The notes: generated from the letters alone by a model not told the origin. A stretch of DNA of 7,536 nucleotides from Actinomycetota bacterium (GCA_005805045.1 SYNW01000160.1:1-7536), one strand, 5' to 3'; numbered from the stretch's first letter, positions 1 to 7,092 are shown. A program made the numbers and translations.

Positions 1-1023
1 GTAGACCAAGATCTATGTCTCGGCACGATTGACTCTTGGTTGATCTTCAAGTTGTCTGGTCACGAGTCGTTTGTGACCGACCCAACCAATGCAAGTCGAA
101 CGATGTTGTTTGACATCACAAAAATGCAGTGGAGCCAAGAACTTTGTGATCTTCTCAATGTGCCAATCAACAACCTGCCGAGTGTGCGACCGTCAAGCAG
201 TCGATTCGGACTGACCACCCGACACGGAGCATTGCCCGCAGGCATTCCAATCTCTGGCGTCGCCGGCGACCAACAAGCAGCACTATTCGGTCAGGCGTGT
301 TTCATGACTGGAGCGACCAAGAACACCTACGGCACCGGCAGTTTTGTGTTGATGAATGTCGGCACCGAGTGTCCGGCTCCCAAAACAGGAATCTTGACGA
401 CTGTGGCGTGGCAAATCGAGTCGCAACAACCCGTGTATGCGCTTGAAGGTGCGATTTTTGTTACCGGCGCAGCGATTCAATGGTTGCGAGACGGTCTGAA
501 CATCATTGACAATGCCAGCGAAGTCGGGCCACTCGCGCAAACAGTCGCAGACTCGGGTGGCGTGGTTCTTGTGCCGGCGTTTACAGGTTTGGGTAGCCCC
601 TGGTGGGACCCATACGCGCGAGGCTCAATTTTTGGCATTACTCGGGGCACGACTCGAGCCCATATCGCTCGCGCCACGATTGAATCAATTGTTTTCCAAA
701 CTCGAGATGTCGTCGAATCGATGAGCGCAGCCTCTGGAATAAAAATCAAAGACCTTAGGGTCGATGGTGGTGCTGCAGTTGTGGATTTCATGCTGCAATT
801 GCAAGCGGATCATTTGGGTGTCACGGTGCTTCGACCAAAACAACTTGAGACCACCGCAATGGGTGCCGCCTACTTGGCGGGGCTAGCAGAAAAAGTTTGG
901 GGTTCAACCGATGAAATCACGCAAGCTTGGCAACTTGACAGAAAATTTGAACCGAACACCATGGCGACCGGTTTTGAATCTTGGCGAACCGCGGTCAAAA
1001 GATCGATGAACTGGCTCGGCTAA
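1..1023 (+). CDS. glpK: Glycerol kinase, C-terminal part (5' end outside window)
   Basis: ATP-dependent phosphorylation of glycerol to sn-glycerol 3-phosphate in the cytoplasm, the entry step of glycerol use and a feeder of phospholipid synthesis. The reading frame is open from base 1, so the gene begins upstream of the window; 340 codons remain of a family usually near 500. Visible motifs (numbered in this fragment): LCLGTIDSW near 6-14, DPTNASRTMLFD at 27-38, GVAGDQQAALFGQ with the catalytic-base Asp at about residue 90 (bases 268-270), KNTYGTGSF at 107-115, FTGLGSPWWDP at 194-204, the FGGY-family second signature IFGITRGTTRAHIARATIES, VDGGAA, and TTAMGAAYLAG near the end. The C-terminus (SW..AV.RSM.W) also has the family form. 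The TTG at base 40 is an internal Leu codon within conserved sequence, not a start. The TAA stop overlaps the stop of the convergent glucokinase by 4 nt. No frameshift or missing key residue is seen. Confidence 0.97.
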   Translation, partial: VDQDLCLGTIDSWLIFKLSGHESFVTDPTNASRTMLFDITKMQWSQELCDLLNVPINNLPSVRPSSSRFGLTTRHGALPAGIPISGVAGDQQAALFGQACFMTGATKNTYGTGSFVLMNVGTECPAPKTGILTTVAWQIESQQPVYALEGAIFVTGAAIQWLRDGLNIIDNASEVGPLAQTVADSGGVVLVPAFTGLGSPWWDPYARGSIFGITRGTTRAHIARATIESIVFQTRDVVESMSAASGIKIKDLRVDGGAAVVDFMLQLQADHLGVTVLRPKQLETTAMGAAYLAGLAEKVWGSTDEITQAWQLDRKFEPNTMATGFESWRTAVKRSMNWLG

Positions 1024-1880
1024 AAGCCGGCAGACAAAAGTGCGGCTCCAATCGCTCCGGCATTCTTGCCAAGTTGAGCAACACGCAACTCAGGATGCTC
1101 GCGGTTATCGGGCGCATACAACAGTTGCTTAAACCACTTTTTGATGGGAGGCATCACCGATGCTGCCGACTCCGCTAGTCCCCCACCGATCACGATCACA
1201 TTCGGATCGGTGATGTTGGTCAAATTCACCAACCCAATCGCCACCCATCTTCCGAAAACATCCAAATATTCAAGCGCTTGTTTGTCACCTGCCGTCGCTC
1301 GCGCGATAACTTCTTCGCCTCGCTCACCGCCCGCGATGGTTGCCAGACCCGACCCGGACGCGTATCTCTCCCAGCAGCCACGTTGACCACATGGACAAGC
1401 AATGCCTTGTGACTCAACAACCATGTGTCCAATCTCGCCGGCAAAGCCGTGGCTGCCCCGTTGCAGTTTTGATCCCGAAACAAAACCGCCCCCGATACCG
1501 GTGCCAAGTGTGATCATCCACATATCGGTTGCACCGCGACCCGCACCAAATTGCCATTCAGCGTGGGCCGCAGATGTTGCGTCGTTTTCAACGTCGATTT
1601 CATGGCCAAGTTCTTTTTGCAACCGAGCCCGCAAATCAAACTCAACCGCACCCGTCAAGTTTGGCGACTCACGCACGACGCCTGCCGGTGTGATCAAACC
1701 TGGCACTCCGACGCCAAGTGTTTTGTAGTCACCAAGTTCACGGGCTATTTCCGCAAGAGTTACAACGAGTTGATCTGCGTGTGGCGTTGGACGAAGCACA
1801 GATTTAAGAATCTTTCCATTCTCAAATAGAACTCCCAGACATTTTGTCCCGCCGACATCTATGCCGGCAACTGCAGTCAC
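1020..1880 (-). CDS. glk: ROK-family glucokinase
   Basis: Predicted cytoplasmic ATP-dependent glucokinase (glucose to glucose 6-phosphate), 286 residues. Motifs in order: N-terminal phosphate-binding DVGGTK at 8-13, GVGVPG at 56-61, VENDA at 97-101 with the catalytic Asp100, the second phosphate loop TLGTGIGGG at 124-132, GEIGHMVV at 148-155, and the ROK zinc signature CPCGQRGCWE at 162-171. His152, Cys162, Cys164 and Cys169 match the spacing of the zinc ligands in this family. The C-terminal adenosine-binding segment IGGG is at 231-234. It is shorter than Streptomyces GlkA-type enzymes (a little over 310), apparently because the helical region after the zinc motif (about 178-205) is reduced. 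The start is GTG at 1880-1878, embedded in GTGA that overlaps the SRPBCC stop, a typical coupled junction. The phosphate loop is of ROK sugar-kinase type, with no polyphosphate-glucokinase features. Substrate could also be another hexose; the zinc motif and actinobacterial context favour glucose. Confidence 0.9.
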   Translation of the reverse strand: MTAVAGIDVGGTKCLGVLFENGKILKSVLRPTPHADQLVVTLAEIARELGDYKTLGVGVPGLITPAGVVRESPNLTGAVEFDLRARLQKELGHEIDVENDATSAAHAEWQFGAGRGATDMWMITLGTGIGGGFVSGSKLQRGSHGFAGEIGHMVVESQGIACPCGQRGCWERYASGSGLATIAGGERGEEVIARATAGDKQALEYLDVFGRWVAIGLVNLTNITDPNVIVIGGGLAESAASVMPPIKKWFKQLLYAPDNREHPELRVAQLGKNAGAIGAALLSAGF

Positions 1881-2308
1881 GATTCGCAGCGAGCCTTTAA
1901 CTCTTTCAGGGTGTGCAAAATTCGGCCCTCTGCACGTCGTTTGATGAAACCCGGTAGCGGAACTACCAACTCGACCGACAATGCGTATGTAACGTTCGTC
2001 TTTTCGCCGACTTGCTCGAAACTATACGACCCATCAATTGTTCGCATGATGTCACCTTGCGCGAGTTGCCAGGAAATTACCCTGGGCGCTTGCGCGTAGT
2101 CATATTTAAGCGTGTAGTGAGTGCTGCGACCCAGGGCAGATGCTCGATATTCGACTAGCAACGGACGATTCTGTGAATCTCGCTCGCGAACAACCGCTTC
2201 TTTGACATCTGGTGTCCACTCTGGGTATCGCTCAACATCAACCACAACAGCAAAACATCGATCAGCTGACGCGGCGACCTCTTCTGTCTCGGATGCCGAA
2301 TCAACCAT
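1877..2308 (-). CDS. SRPBCC (START-like / polyketide cyclase-type) protein
   Basis: A 143-residue single-domain protein of the SRPBCC superfamily, whose helix-grip fold encloses a hydrophobic cavity. Family traits are the early segment VVVDVERYPEWTPDVKEAVV (21-40), alternating strands with SALGRSTHYTLKYDY and ISWQL, then DGSYSFEQVGEKTNVTYALSVEL. The long C-terminal amphipathic helix (about 118-139, FIKRRAEGRILHTLKELK) would close the cavity. No signal peptide or membrane segment is visible. Its ligand and role are unknown; the common label polyketide cyclase is not evidence of cyclase activity. It starts with ATG, 19 nt after the stop of the mannosyltransferase, and its TGA overlaps the glucokinase GTG by 4 nt. 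From established knowledge, a similar protein (Rv2185c) lies near pimB in Mycobacterium tuberculosis, so a link to lipid or envelope metabolism is plausible but inferred. Confidence 0.85.
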   Translation of the reverse strand: MVDSASETEEVAASADRCFAVVVDVERYPEWTPDVKEAVVRERDSQNRPLLVEYRASALGRSTHYTLKYDYAQAPRVISWQLAQGDIMRTIDGSYSFEQVGEKTNVTYALSVELVVPLPGFIKRRAEGRILHTLKELKARCES

Positions 2309-2327
2309 GCCTATATTTAAGCAGAAA

Positions 2328-3446
2328 TTACTGCACCTTCAGAACTTGACCCAGATCTCGGGCGAGCTTGTCGTAATCAAACAGGTTTTCGGCGCGCAGC
2401 CGCGCCGCACGACCCATCTGTATCCGTTCAGGCTTGTTTGACAACAGCCGCCGCAAAGATGCAATGACTTCGCCGACTTGATTGGGATTTTCGACAATCA
2501 ATCCACTCACGCCGTGTTCAACGGCGTCGGCCGCACCCCCACTTCGGCCTGCAATCTGCGGCACACCGCACCCGGCGGCTTCGGCAAAGACGATGCCGAA
2601 ACCTTCTTGCTCTAGACCCATCCATCGCGAGCGACACAACATGGCGTTGAGATCGGCGCAGCCATACAGCCCTGGCAGATCATCTTCGGGAACACGGCCC
2701 AAAAAAGTTGTTGGTGAGCGCAATTCGCGGGCGATACGTTCAAGGCGCCAACGGTCGCGACCGTCACCACCGATCACTAAACGCAGTTTGGGGTGCTCAG
2801 TGACGAGGTGGGCAACTGCGCGAATCAAGACATCAAAACCCTTGCGTGGCACCAACCGACTAACACCGACGATCAGATCGGCGTCGTCATCTATGCCAAA
2901 TCTTCGCCTCGCTTCAGACTTTTGCTGGTCACTTAGTTCCCTGAATCTGTGTACGTCAACACCCGGAGTAATGACTTCAATATGACGAAGATCGTTTGCA
3001 ACTCGCCTTGCCTCATTCGCTGGGTAATTACCCGAGGCAATCAAAAATTGCGCCTTGCTCATAACTCGATTAAGAGTTCGCGACAAAATCGGCAATCGTC
3101 CAGGCACCGAAATTTCGGCACCATGCAACACCAGCGCATACGGCAAGTCGAGCCACGGCCCGACGATGCCAAGCGGCAACGCAGGATCCAACACGACAAG
3201 TTCGGCGCCGAACTGATCGGCCATTTTGTTTATCTTGCGAACCATCAAAGGATGCGGCAACAAAACTGGTTCTCGCGTGCGACGGATTTCAAACTTTTGT
3301 GCCGCGTCAAAATCTCGACTATTCGCAAATGGGCTTGTTAAAACGGCGAAACTTTCGGGCGGCAATCTTCGCCACCACTCATATAAAAGGTTTTGAATGC
3401 CGCCGATCTTCGGCGGAAAATCATTGGTGACTAAGAGATGCTTCAC
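2328..3446 (-). CDS. pimB: GT4 glycosyltransferase, PimB-like mannosyltransferase
   Basis: Predicted GDP-mannose-dependent alpha-(1-6)-phosphatidylinositol monomannoside mannosyltransferase, which adds the second mannose to PIM1 on the cytoplasmic face of the membrane. It has 372 residues, the normal size for this GT-B fold family. The N-terminal domain opens with LLVTNDFPPKIGGIQ (4-18), including the GGIQ loop, and has LHGAEISVPGR at 107-117. The C-terminal nucleotide-sugar domain has PGVDVHRF (161-168), VSRLVPRKG (195-203, with Arg197 and Lys202 that contact the diphosphate in this family), CRSRWMGLEQEGFGIVF around 271-287, and the EX7E motif Glu281/Glu289. The following AGCGVPQIAGRSGGAADAV contacts the nucleotide-sugar in relatives. 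The resemblance to mycobacterial and corynebacterial PimB is strong, including R.MG.E.EG.GIVF.EA. The acceptor is inferred; a different PI- or lipid-linked acceptor is possible. The start is GTG at 3446-3444, 6 nt after the queG stop, without a clear Shine-Dalgarno. Confidence 0.86.
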   Translation of the reverse strand: MKHLLVTNDFPPKIGGIQNLLYEWWRRLPPESFAVLTSPFANSRDFDAAQKFEIRRTREPVLLPHPLMVRKINKMADQFGAELVVLDPALPLGIVGPWLDLPYALVLHGAEISVPGRLPILSRTLNRVMSKAQFLIASGNYPANEARRVANDLRHIEVITPGVDVHRFRELSDQQKSEARRRFGIDDDADLIVGVSRLVPRKGFDVLIRAVAHLVTEHPKLRLVIGGDGRDRWRLERIARELRSPTTFLGRVPEDDLPGLYGCADLNAMLCRSRWMGLEQEGFGIVFAEAAGCGVPQIAGRSGGAADAVEHGVSGLIVENPNQVGEVIASLRRLLSNKPERIQMGRAARLRAENLFDYDKLARDLGQVLKVQ

Positions 3447-3452
3447 TATTCG

Positions 3453-4598
3453 TTACTTTACGCTCGGCAAACACCGCAACTCGGCCATCACGAGTTCGTC
3501 ATCGTCGTTATTGGGCAACAGATTATTCAAACCTAAACGTGCAGTCGCCCACACGGCATGTGCACGAAGCATTGGATCTTCGTGCGCCAAATATTTTCGC
3601 AGCAACTCAACGACGACTTCGTCGCTTTTGTCGGCAATGTTGCCAAGAATTATCAGAGCGTTGCGACGCAGCCACTTTGGGTCACGATTAGCGATGTACC
3701 AAACACCGTGATCTGCAAGAAGTGCTTGGTCATCTGACCTCAATATCTTGATCACCGAAACCCACGCTTTCGGGCGGTCAACGAGTTGGACAGATTTAGT
3801 CCCTATGCCCTGTCTCTCGTGTCGCACCGTGGGTGGACAAACTTCTTGGCAATCATCGCAACCGTAGAGACGATCACCGAGCGCAACTCGAAACTCTCTG
3901 TCAAACACCCCCGGTTTTTGCAACAACCAAGCCAAGCATCTATTCGCATCAATCAACCCGGGAGCGATAATCGCCCGGGTCGGACAATTGTCGAGACAAC
4001 GTCGACACGAGCCGCAACCGTCCGCGACCGGCGCCACGGCGGGTGTTAATTCAGCATCGGTGATTATGCAGCCCAAAACAAAATAACTTCCCGCGCCATC
4101 GATCAACAGATTTGAGTTTTTGCCGAACCAACCCAAGCCGGCTTGGTATGCGACCTCACGATCGACCATCGCATTATCGTCTGCCAAAACTATGCAGCGA
4201 TAACCATCGGCTTCAAGTTTGGTCGCAATTTTGCGCAAAGAACTTCGCAACTGTTCGTAGTAGTCGGACCACACATATCTCGCAACCCGTGCCGAAAGTT
4301 CGCCGGTTGGCGCCTCGTCAGGTGTCAAAGTCGAGTAGGACAACGCGCCGACGATTACCGACTTCGCGGAGGGCAAACTTCTGGTCGGATCGGTGCTGCG
4401 CTCAGGGTTGCGATAGGTGAACTGCATCTGATTGTGCAGGCCTTGAGATTTGCGCTGGTGAAGTGCTTGCCGCGCACGATGCAAAATATCTGCGCTGGCG
4501 ACACCAACTTTATAAAGGCCGAGGCTTTGGCCGAACGCCAACAGATTGTCGGTGTAACTATTGGATTGGTTTTGAGGTAACCCGTCAGCTAACTGCAC
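3453..4598 (-). CDS. queG: Epoxyqueuosine reductase QueG
   Basis: Cobalamin- and Fe-S-dependent enzyme that reduces epoxyqueuosine to queuosine at the wobble base of GUN-anticodon tRNAs, the last step of the pathway. It has 381 residues, as usual for the form with a C-terminal HEAT-like domain. The N-terminal catalytic domain has SLPSAKSVIVGALSY (74-88), ADDNAMVDREVAYQAGLGWFGKNSNLLI (139-166, key part AGLGWFGKN, with the probable proton-donor Asp near 141). Two [4Fe-4S] sites follow: Cys195-X2-Cys198-X2-Cys201-X3-Cys205-Pro, then Cys221 with Cys247-X2-Cys250-X3-Cys254-Pro (GCDDCQEVCPP). Residues about 308-358 form HEAT-like helices (LRRNALIILGNIA, LRAHAVWATARLG) that bind the tRNA stem in relatives. 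The start is a GTG that overlaps the end of the small Cys-rich gene by 14 nt. There is no Shine-Dalgarno, and the first about 17 residues are poorly conserved, so a TTG start near residue 20 cannot be ruled out. No other queuosine gene is in the window. Confidence 0.95.
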   Translation of the reverse strand: MQLADGLPQNQSNSYTDNLLAFGQSLGLYKVGVASADILHRARQALHQRKSQGLHNQMQFTYRNPERSTDPTRSLPSAKSVIVGALSYSTLTPDEAPTGELSARVARYVWSDYYEQLRSSLRKIATKLEADGYRCIVLADDNAMVDREVAYQAGLGWFGKNSNLLIDGAGSYFVLGCIITDAELTPAVAPVADGCGSCRRCLDNCPTRAIIAPGLIDANRCLAWLLQKPGVFDREFRVALGDRLYGCDDCQEVCPPTVRHERQGIGTKSVQLVDRPKAWVSVIKILRSDDQALLADHGVWYIANRDPKWLRRNALIILGNIADKSDEVVVELLRKYLAHEDPMLRAHAVWATARLGLNNLLPNNDDDELVMAELRCLPSVK

Positions 4599-4842
4599 GA
4601 TGCCGAAGCGTAGGCACTAAACCGGCGTTTGCCAGCATTCTCAGCGTTCTTTGCTCTTCAAGGTCTAAAACAACGCCTTGAGCACCTGAATCATCACAGA
4701 AAAACGAAACCACGCAATCGTCACAGGCAGAACTTGCCCGCATTACACAAGATTCGCAATCGACGACTAAGACATCGGCCGACGCATCGGTGTTGCGAGA
4801 TACAACTTCGCTAATGACTTTGATTTGGGGGAACTCTTGCAC
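4585..4842 (-). CDS. Small cysteine-rich protein of unknown function
   Basis: I do not recognise an established function. The 85-residue protein has a central pair of cysteine knuckles: VVDCESCVM (Cys29, Cys32) and ACDDCVVSFFC (Cys40, Cys43, Cys49), followed by VVLDLEEQRTLRMLANAGLVPTLR, a predicted helix ending in a short hydrophobic-basic tail. The 2+2 cysteine pattern (CX2C-X7-CX2C) could bind zinc or an Fe-S cluster; that is inference. From memory, small actinobacterial proteins with this VDC..C....C..CVV...L......AGLVP layout are widespread and uncharacterised. There is no signal peptide or membrane segment. The start choice is good: GTG at 4842-4840 is preceded by AAGGAG (minus strand, 4856-4851) at 8 nt spacing, the best ribosome-binding site in the cluster. 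Its end overlaps the queG start by 14 nt, so the two are probably coupled. Codon use and composition look like those of its neighbours. Confidence 0.8.
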   Translation of the reverse strand: MQEFPQIKVISEVVSRNTDASADVLVVDCESCVMRASSACDDCVVSFFCDDSGAQGVVLDLEEQRTLRMLANAGLVPTLRHRAVS

Positions 4843-4850
4843 GAACCTTG

Positions 4851-4856
4851 CTCCTT
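4851..4856 (-). promoter_or_regulatory. Shine-Dalgarno site of the Cys-rich small gene
   Basis: The minus strand reads AAGGAG here, 8 nt before the GTG start at 4842. It is a perfect anti-SD match over six bases at ideal spacing. This decides the start of the small gene and contrasts with the weak or absent sites of trpD, thrB, queG, pimB and the SRPBCC gene, suggesting independent ribosome loading at this point of the cluster. Confidence 0.75.
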
Positions 4857-4910
4857 TTGGGTTTTGTTGCTGCTAGGTATCTTCAACCTTGCCAGAAGCC
4901 TGTTGCACGG

Positions 4911-5777
4911 TTAAATTTCGAAAAGTTCAGCCCCGCGCTGCGCAACCCGTAAAACCATTTTCGCGCCACTATTGGGCAATGCGCTGTCGATCCGTTGCGC
5001 ATCACGCCGATCAACCATCGCTGCGATTGTCGGACCAGAACCAGACAGCCATGCACACCACGCGCCAGCGTCGACTGCGGCTTGCAGCACCAATTTTGAA
5101 TTAGGCGATTTGACGAATCGCAAATCTTGGTGCAGACGGTCTCTAGTAGCGACGGATAACGCTGCAATATCACCGGCTGCGAGCGCAGCAACCAAAAGCG
5201 CGGTGTGCCCGATGTTGAAAACTGCATCTTCGAATTTGACGCTCGCGGGCAATTTTGTGCGCGATTCTCTTGTTGAAGTTTGTTGCTCTGGCACCCAAAC
5301 GATGATCGATGGATCAAGTGGCGTGGGTATTCGCACGGCAAAACCATCGACACTGGCGACGAAACCGCCGAACATCGACGCCGCAGCATTGTCGGGATGT
5401 CCTTCAAGTTCGCTCGCGACACGCATGATCTCGGGCTTTGCTTGGTCAAATTTTTCTGCCTCGACACCATTCTTTTCGGCGTGAGCCAAAATGCAACCCG
5501 CGACTCGCGCAGCACCACTGAAACCCAGACCTTTGCCCATCGGCATCTGCGATCGCACCCATAAATCTTTCGTGCCACCACAGTGGCGATACGCAACCGT
5601 AAGCGGATGATTTTCATCGGCTTCGTTTGACTCGGCGGGAGCATTGCCGAACCCCGCTTCAATGTTCAAATCAAGAGCCATCCCCAAGACATCGAACCCC
5701 GGACCGATATTCGCCGAACTTGCTGGCACACGCACGGCGATCGATCGTTGCGAATTGCTCGTTACTTTGTTGCGCAT
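4911..5777 (-). CDS. thrB: Homoserine kinase (GHMP family)
   Basis: ATP-dependent phosphorylation of L-homoserine to O-phosphohomoserine, committing the aspartate-family pathway to threonine. It has 288 residues, typical of the GHMP-type ThrB. Motif 1 is VPASSANIGPGFDVLGMAL at 17-35. Motif 2, the phosphate-binding loop, is MPMGKGLGFSGAAR at 78-91. ELEGHPDNAAAS at 123-134 contains the conserved His-Pro-Asp-Asn segment. Motif 3 is WLSGSGPT at 243-250. Motif 2 is unusual in having Phe86 where most relatives have Ser (GLGSSxA), although the next Ser is kept. The start is ATG at 5777-5775, one base after the trpD stop (TAA-A-ATG), with no Shine-Dalgarno of its own, which points to termination-reinitiation. 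Its usual partners hom and thrC are not in this window. Other GHMP kinases such as mevalonate or ispE types fit the motifs less well. Confidence 0.94.
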   Translation of the reverse strand: MRNKVTSNSQRSIAVRVPASSANIGPGFDVLGMALDLNIEAGFGNAPAESNEADENHPLTVAYRHCGGTKDLWVRSQMPMGKGLGFSGAARVAGCILAHAEKNGVEAEKFDQAKPEIMRVASELEGHPDNAAASMFGGFVASVDGFAVRIPTPLDPSIIVWVPEQQTSTRESRTKLPASVKFEDAVFNIGHTALLVAALAAGDIAALSVATRDRLHQDLRFVKSPNSKLVLQAAVDAGAWCAWLSGSGPTIAAMVDRRDAQRIDSALPNSGAKMVLRVAQRGAELFEI

Positions 5778-5778
5778 T

Positions 5779-6843
5779 TTATTGCGCCATCTGCTTCGCG
5801 GCGTCGGTGCTGACGCGAATTAATTCATCCAAGACATCTCGCGCCGCACCAGAATCGATTGATTCGAACGCGATTTCGAGTCCTTGACTCATTTCGCTTG
5901 CTTTTCCGGCGACGACAATGCCAGCAGCAGCGTTCAGTGCGACTATATCTCTGACAGCACCGTGCTCGCCGTCCAACAAGTCGCGAAAAATCTTGGCATT
6001 GTCTTTGGGCGATCCACCACGCACGGCGGCAACATCGGCTTGCGCAAGTCCGAGCGCAGTTGCCTCAATTTCGAACTTGCGCATATTTCCGGCGTGCACT
6101 TCGACCACTGTGCAAGGTCCGCTAAGCGACAGTTCGTCCATTGAGCCGTGACCATGCACGATCCACGCGCGTTTCACGCCACGTGTTGCGATTGCTTTGG
6201 CCATCACATTGGCGGCCGCTGGGTCCCCCACGCCCACGACCATATAAGAGATGAGCGCAGGATTGGCCATTGGTCCGAGCAAATTAAAAACAGTCGGCAC
6301 GCCGATTTCGCGGCGTGACGGGCCGGTAAATCTGAAGGCCGGATGAAACCTCTGTGCGAAACAAAAACCGAAGCCAGTTTCTTCAACGCACCTTGCCACG
6401 CCGACTCCGTCAAGTTCGATCGCCACGCCGAGAGCCTCGAGCAAATCGGCGGCGCCACTTTTTGAGGACGATGCACGACTGCCATGTTTGCAAACCGGAA
6501 TCTTCGCACCAGCCACAACGAGACCGGCCATCGTCGAGACATTCACCGAATGACTGTGATCGCCGCCGGTGCCGACGATGTCAAGTGCACGTTGCGCAAT
6601 TTCATCGGGCAAAAAAACGCGTTCGGCTGCACGACGCACCTCGGCCAACATGCCTTCAAGCTCCAGTTCAGTTTCGCCTTTGGCCCGAAGCGCGACGATG
6701 AACGCAGTTATTTGTGATGGAGTCGCCTCACCCGACAGCACCGAGCGCATCGCCGCTCCGGCATGACTCGCACTCAAATCTCTGCCCGCTAGAAGTTGCG
6801 AGATAACTATCGGCCATGAGCCAGCCAACTCGATTTCGCTCAT
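5779..6843 (-). CDS. trpD: Anthranilate phosphoribosyltransferase
   Basis: Transfers the phosphoribosyl group of PRPP to anthranilate, the second step of the tryptophan branch, in the cytoplasm. It has 354 residues, normal for TrpD. The N-terminal helical domain (about 10-75) includes SGEATPSQITAFIVALRAKGET. The PRPP-binding DIVGTGGD is at 88-95, NVST at 101-104, and the KHGSRASSSKSGAADLLEALG loop (119-139) carries the anthranilate and magnesium contacts. FNLLGPMANPA and the later HGHGSMDELSLSGP (Asp-Glu metal pair) are also present. It starts with ATG, 12 nt after the WhiB-family stop and with only a weak purine run upstream. It is followed immediately by thrB. No other trp gene is present, so trpD stands apart from any trp operon here. 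From established knowledge the stand-alone placement near pimB is also seen in M. tuberculosis (Rv2192c, Rv2188c). Confidence 0.96.
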   Translation of the reverse strand: MSEIELAGSWPIVISQLLAGRDLSASHAGAAMRSVLSGEATPSQITAFIVALRAKGETELELEGMLAEVRRAAERVFLPDEIAQRALDIVGTGGDHSHSVNVSTMAGLVVAGAKIPVCKHGSRASSSKSGAADLLEALGVAIELDGVGVARCVEETGFGFCFAQRFHPAFRFTGPSRREIGVPTVFNLLGPMANPALISYMVVGVGDPAAANVMAKAIATRGVKRAWIVHGHGSMDELSLSGPCTVVEVHAGNMRKFEIEATALGLAQADVAAVRGGSPKDNAKIFRDLLDGEHGAVRDIVALNAAAGIVVAGKASEMSQGLEIAFESIDSGAARDVLDELIRVSTDAAKQMAQ

Positions 6844-6855
6844 GTGAAAACTCGC

Positions 6856-7092
6856 TCAAGCGCTGCGACGGGTGCGCAACATTTTGCGACGTTCGCGGGC
6901 TGAAGCCCCACCCCACACGCCCTGCTTCTCACGACTATCGAGTGCATACGTCAAACACGCTATGCGCACTTTGCACTCGCTACAGACTGATTTTGCTTGA
7001 CTGCAGTTGTCGTCATTATCCGGGTAGAAAATTTCGGGGTCCAGGCCCTGGCAGGCGCCGCTACTACGCCAAGCCAAGTCGATTTCAGCCAC
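6856..7092 (-). CDS. whiB: WhiB-family iron-sulfur transcriptional regulator
   Basis: A 78-residue Wbl protein; members hold an NO- and O2-sensitive [4Fe-4S] cluster and act with the primary sigma factor at promoters. The four ligands are Cys14, Cys37, Cys40 and Cys46 (C-X22-C-X2-C-X5-C). The GVWGG turn is at 58-62, followed by a basic tail (RERRKMLRTRR) for DNA contact. It is closest in size and layout to WhiB1: ligands 37/40/46 fall at the same numbers as in mycobacterial WhiB1. An additional Cys30 lies in the loop before the triplet. I chose GTG at 7092-7090 because GAGGGG lies just upstream (SD) and the usual short N-terminus follows. A TTG at 7158 in frame would add 22 low-complexity Ser/Asn/Glu residues and has no support. 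It lies divergent from katG and heads the minus-strand cluster, 12 nt before trpD. The particular Wbl class is uncertain. Confidence 0.93.
   Translation of the reverse strand: MAEIDLAWRSSGACQGLDPEIFYPDNDDNCSQAKSVCSECKVRIACLTYALDSREKQGVWGGASARERRKMLRTRRSA

Larger units (their letters stand above)
1020..7092 (-). other. Eight-gene co-directional cluster, probable operon
   Basis: Eight minus-strand genes follow each other in the order whiB-family, trpD, thrB, Cys-rich small protein, queG, pimB-like, SRPBCC and ROK glucokinase. Their spacings are 12, 1, 68, -14, 6, 19 and -4 nt. Only the 68-nt gap before the small protein could hold an internal promoter, and it shows no convincing one. Several starts lack a recognisable Shine-Dalgarno sequence and sit on or next to the previous stop, which fits translational coupling. 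Calling it one operon is an inference from spacing only; RNA data would be needed to exclude internal promoters inside coding sequence. Confidence 0.6.

Noticed and set aside
40..42. TTG as the start of the glycerol kinase gene
   Set aside because: The frame is open from base 1 and the upstream residues (LCLGTIDSW) are conserved glycerol kinase sequence, so the gene is cut by the window edge.
1024..1075. GC-rich short repeats (GCCGG...CCGGC) after glpK as a terminator
   Set aside because: The stem is only about 5 bp, has no U-tract and lies within the coding sequence of the convergent glucokinase.
1020..1880. Polyphosphate glucokinase or ROK repressor
   Set aside because: No N-terminal DNA-binding domain is present and the phosphate loops are those of ordinary ATP-dependent ROK kinases.
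4883..5662. 259-residue minus-strand open frame inside thrB
   Set aside because: It is a shadow of thrB in another frame; its translation is rich in Arg, Ser and Cys and shows no family motif.
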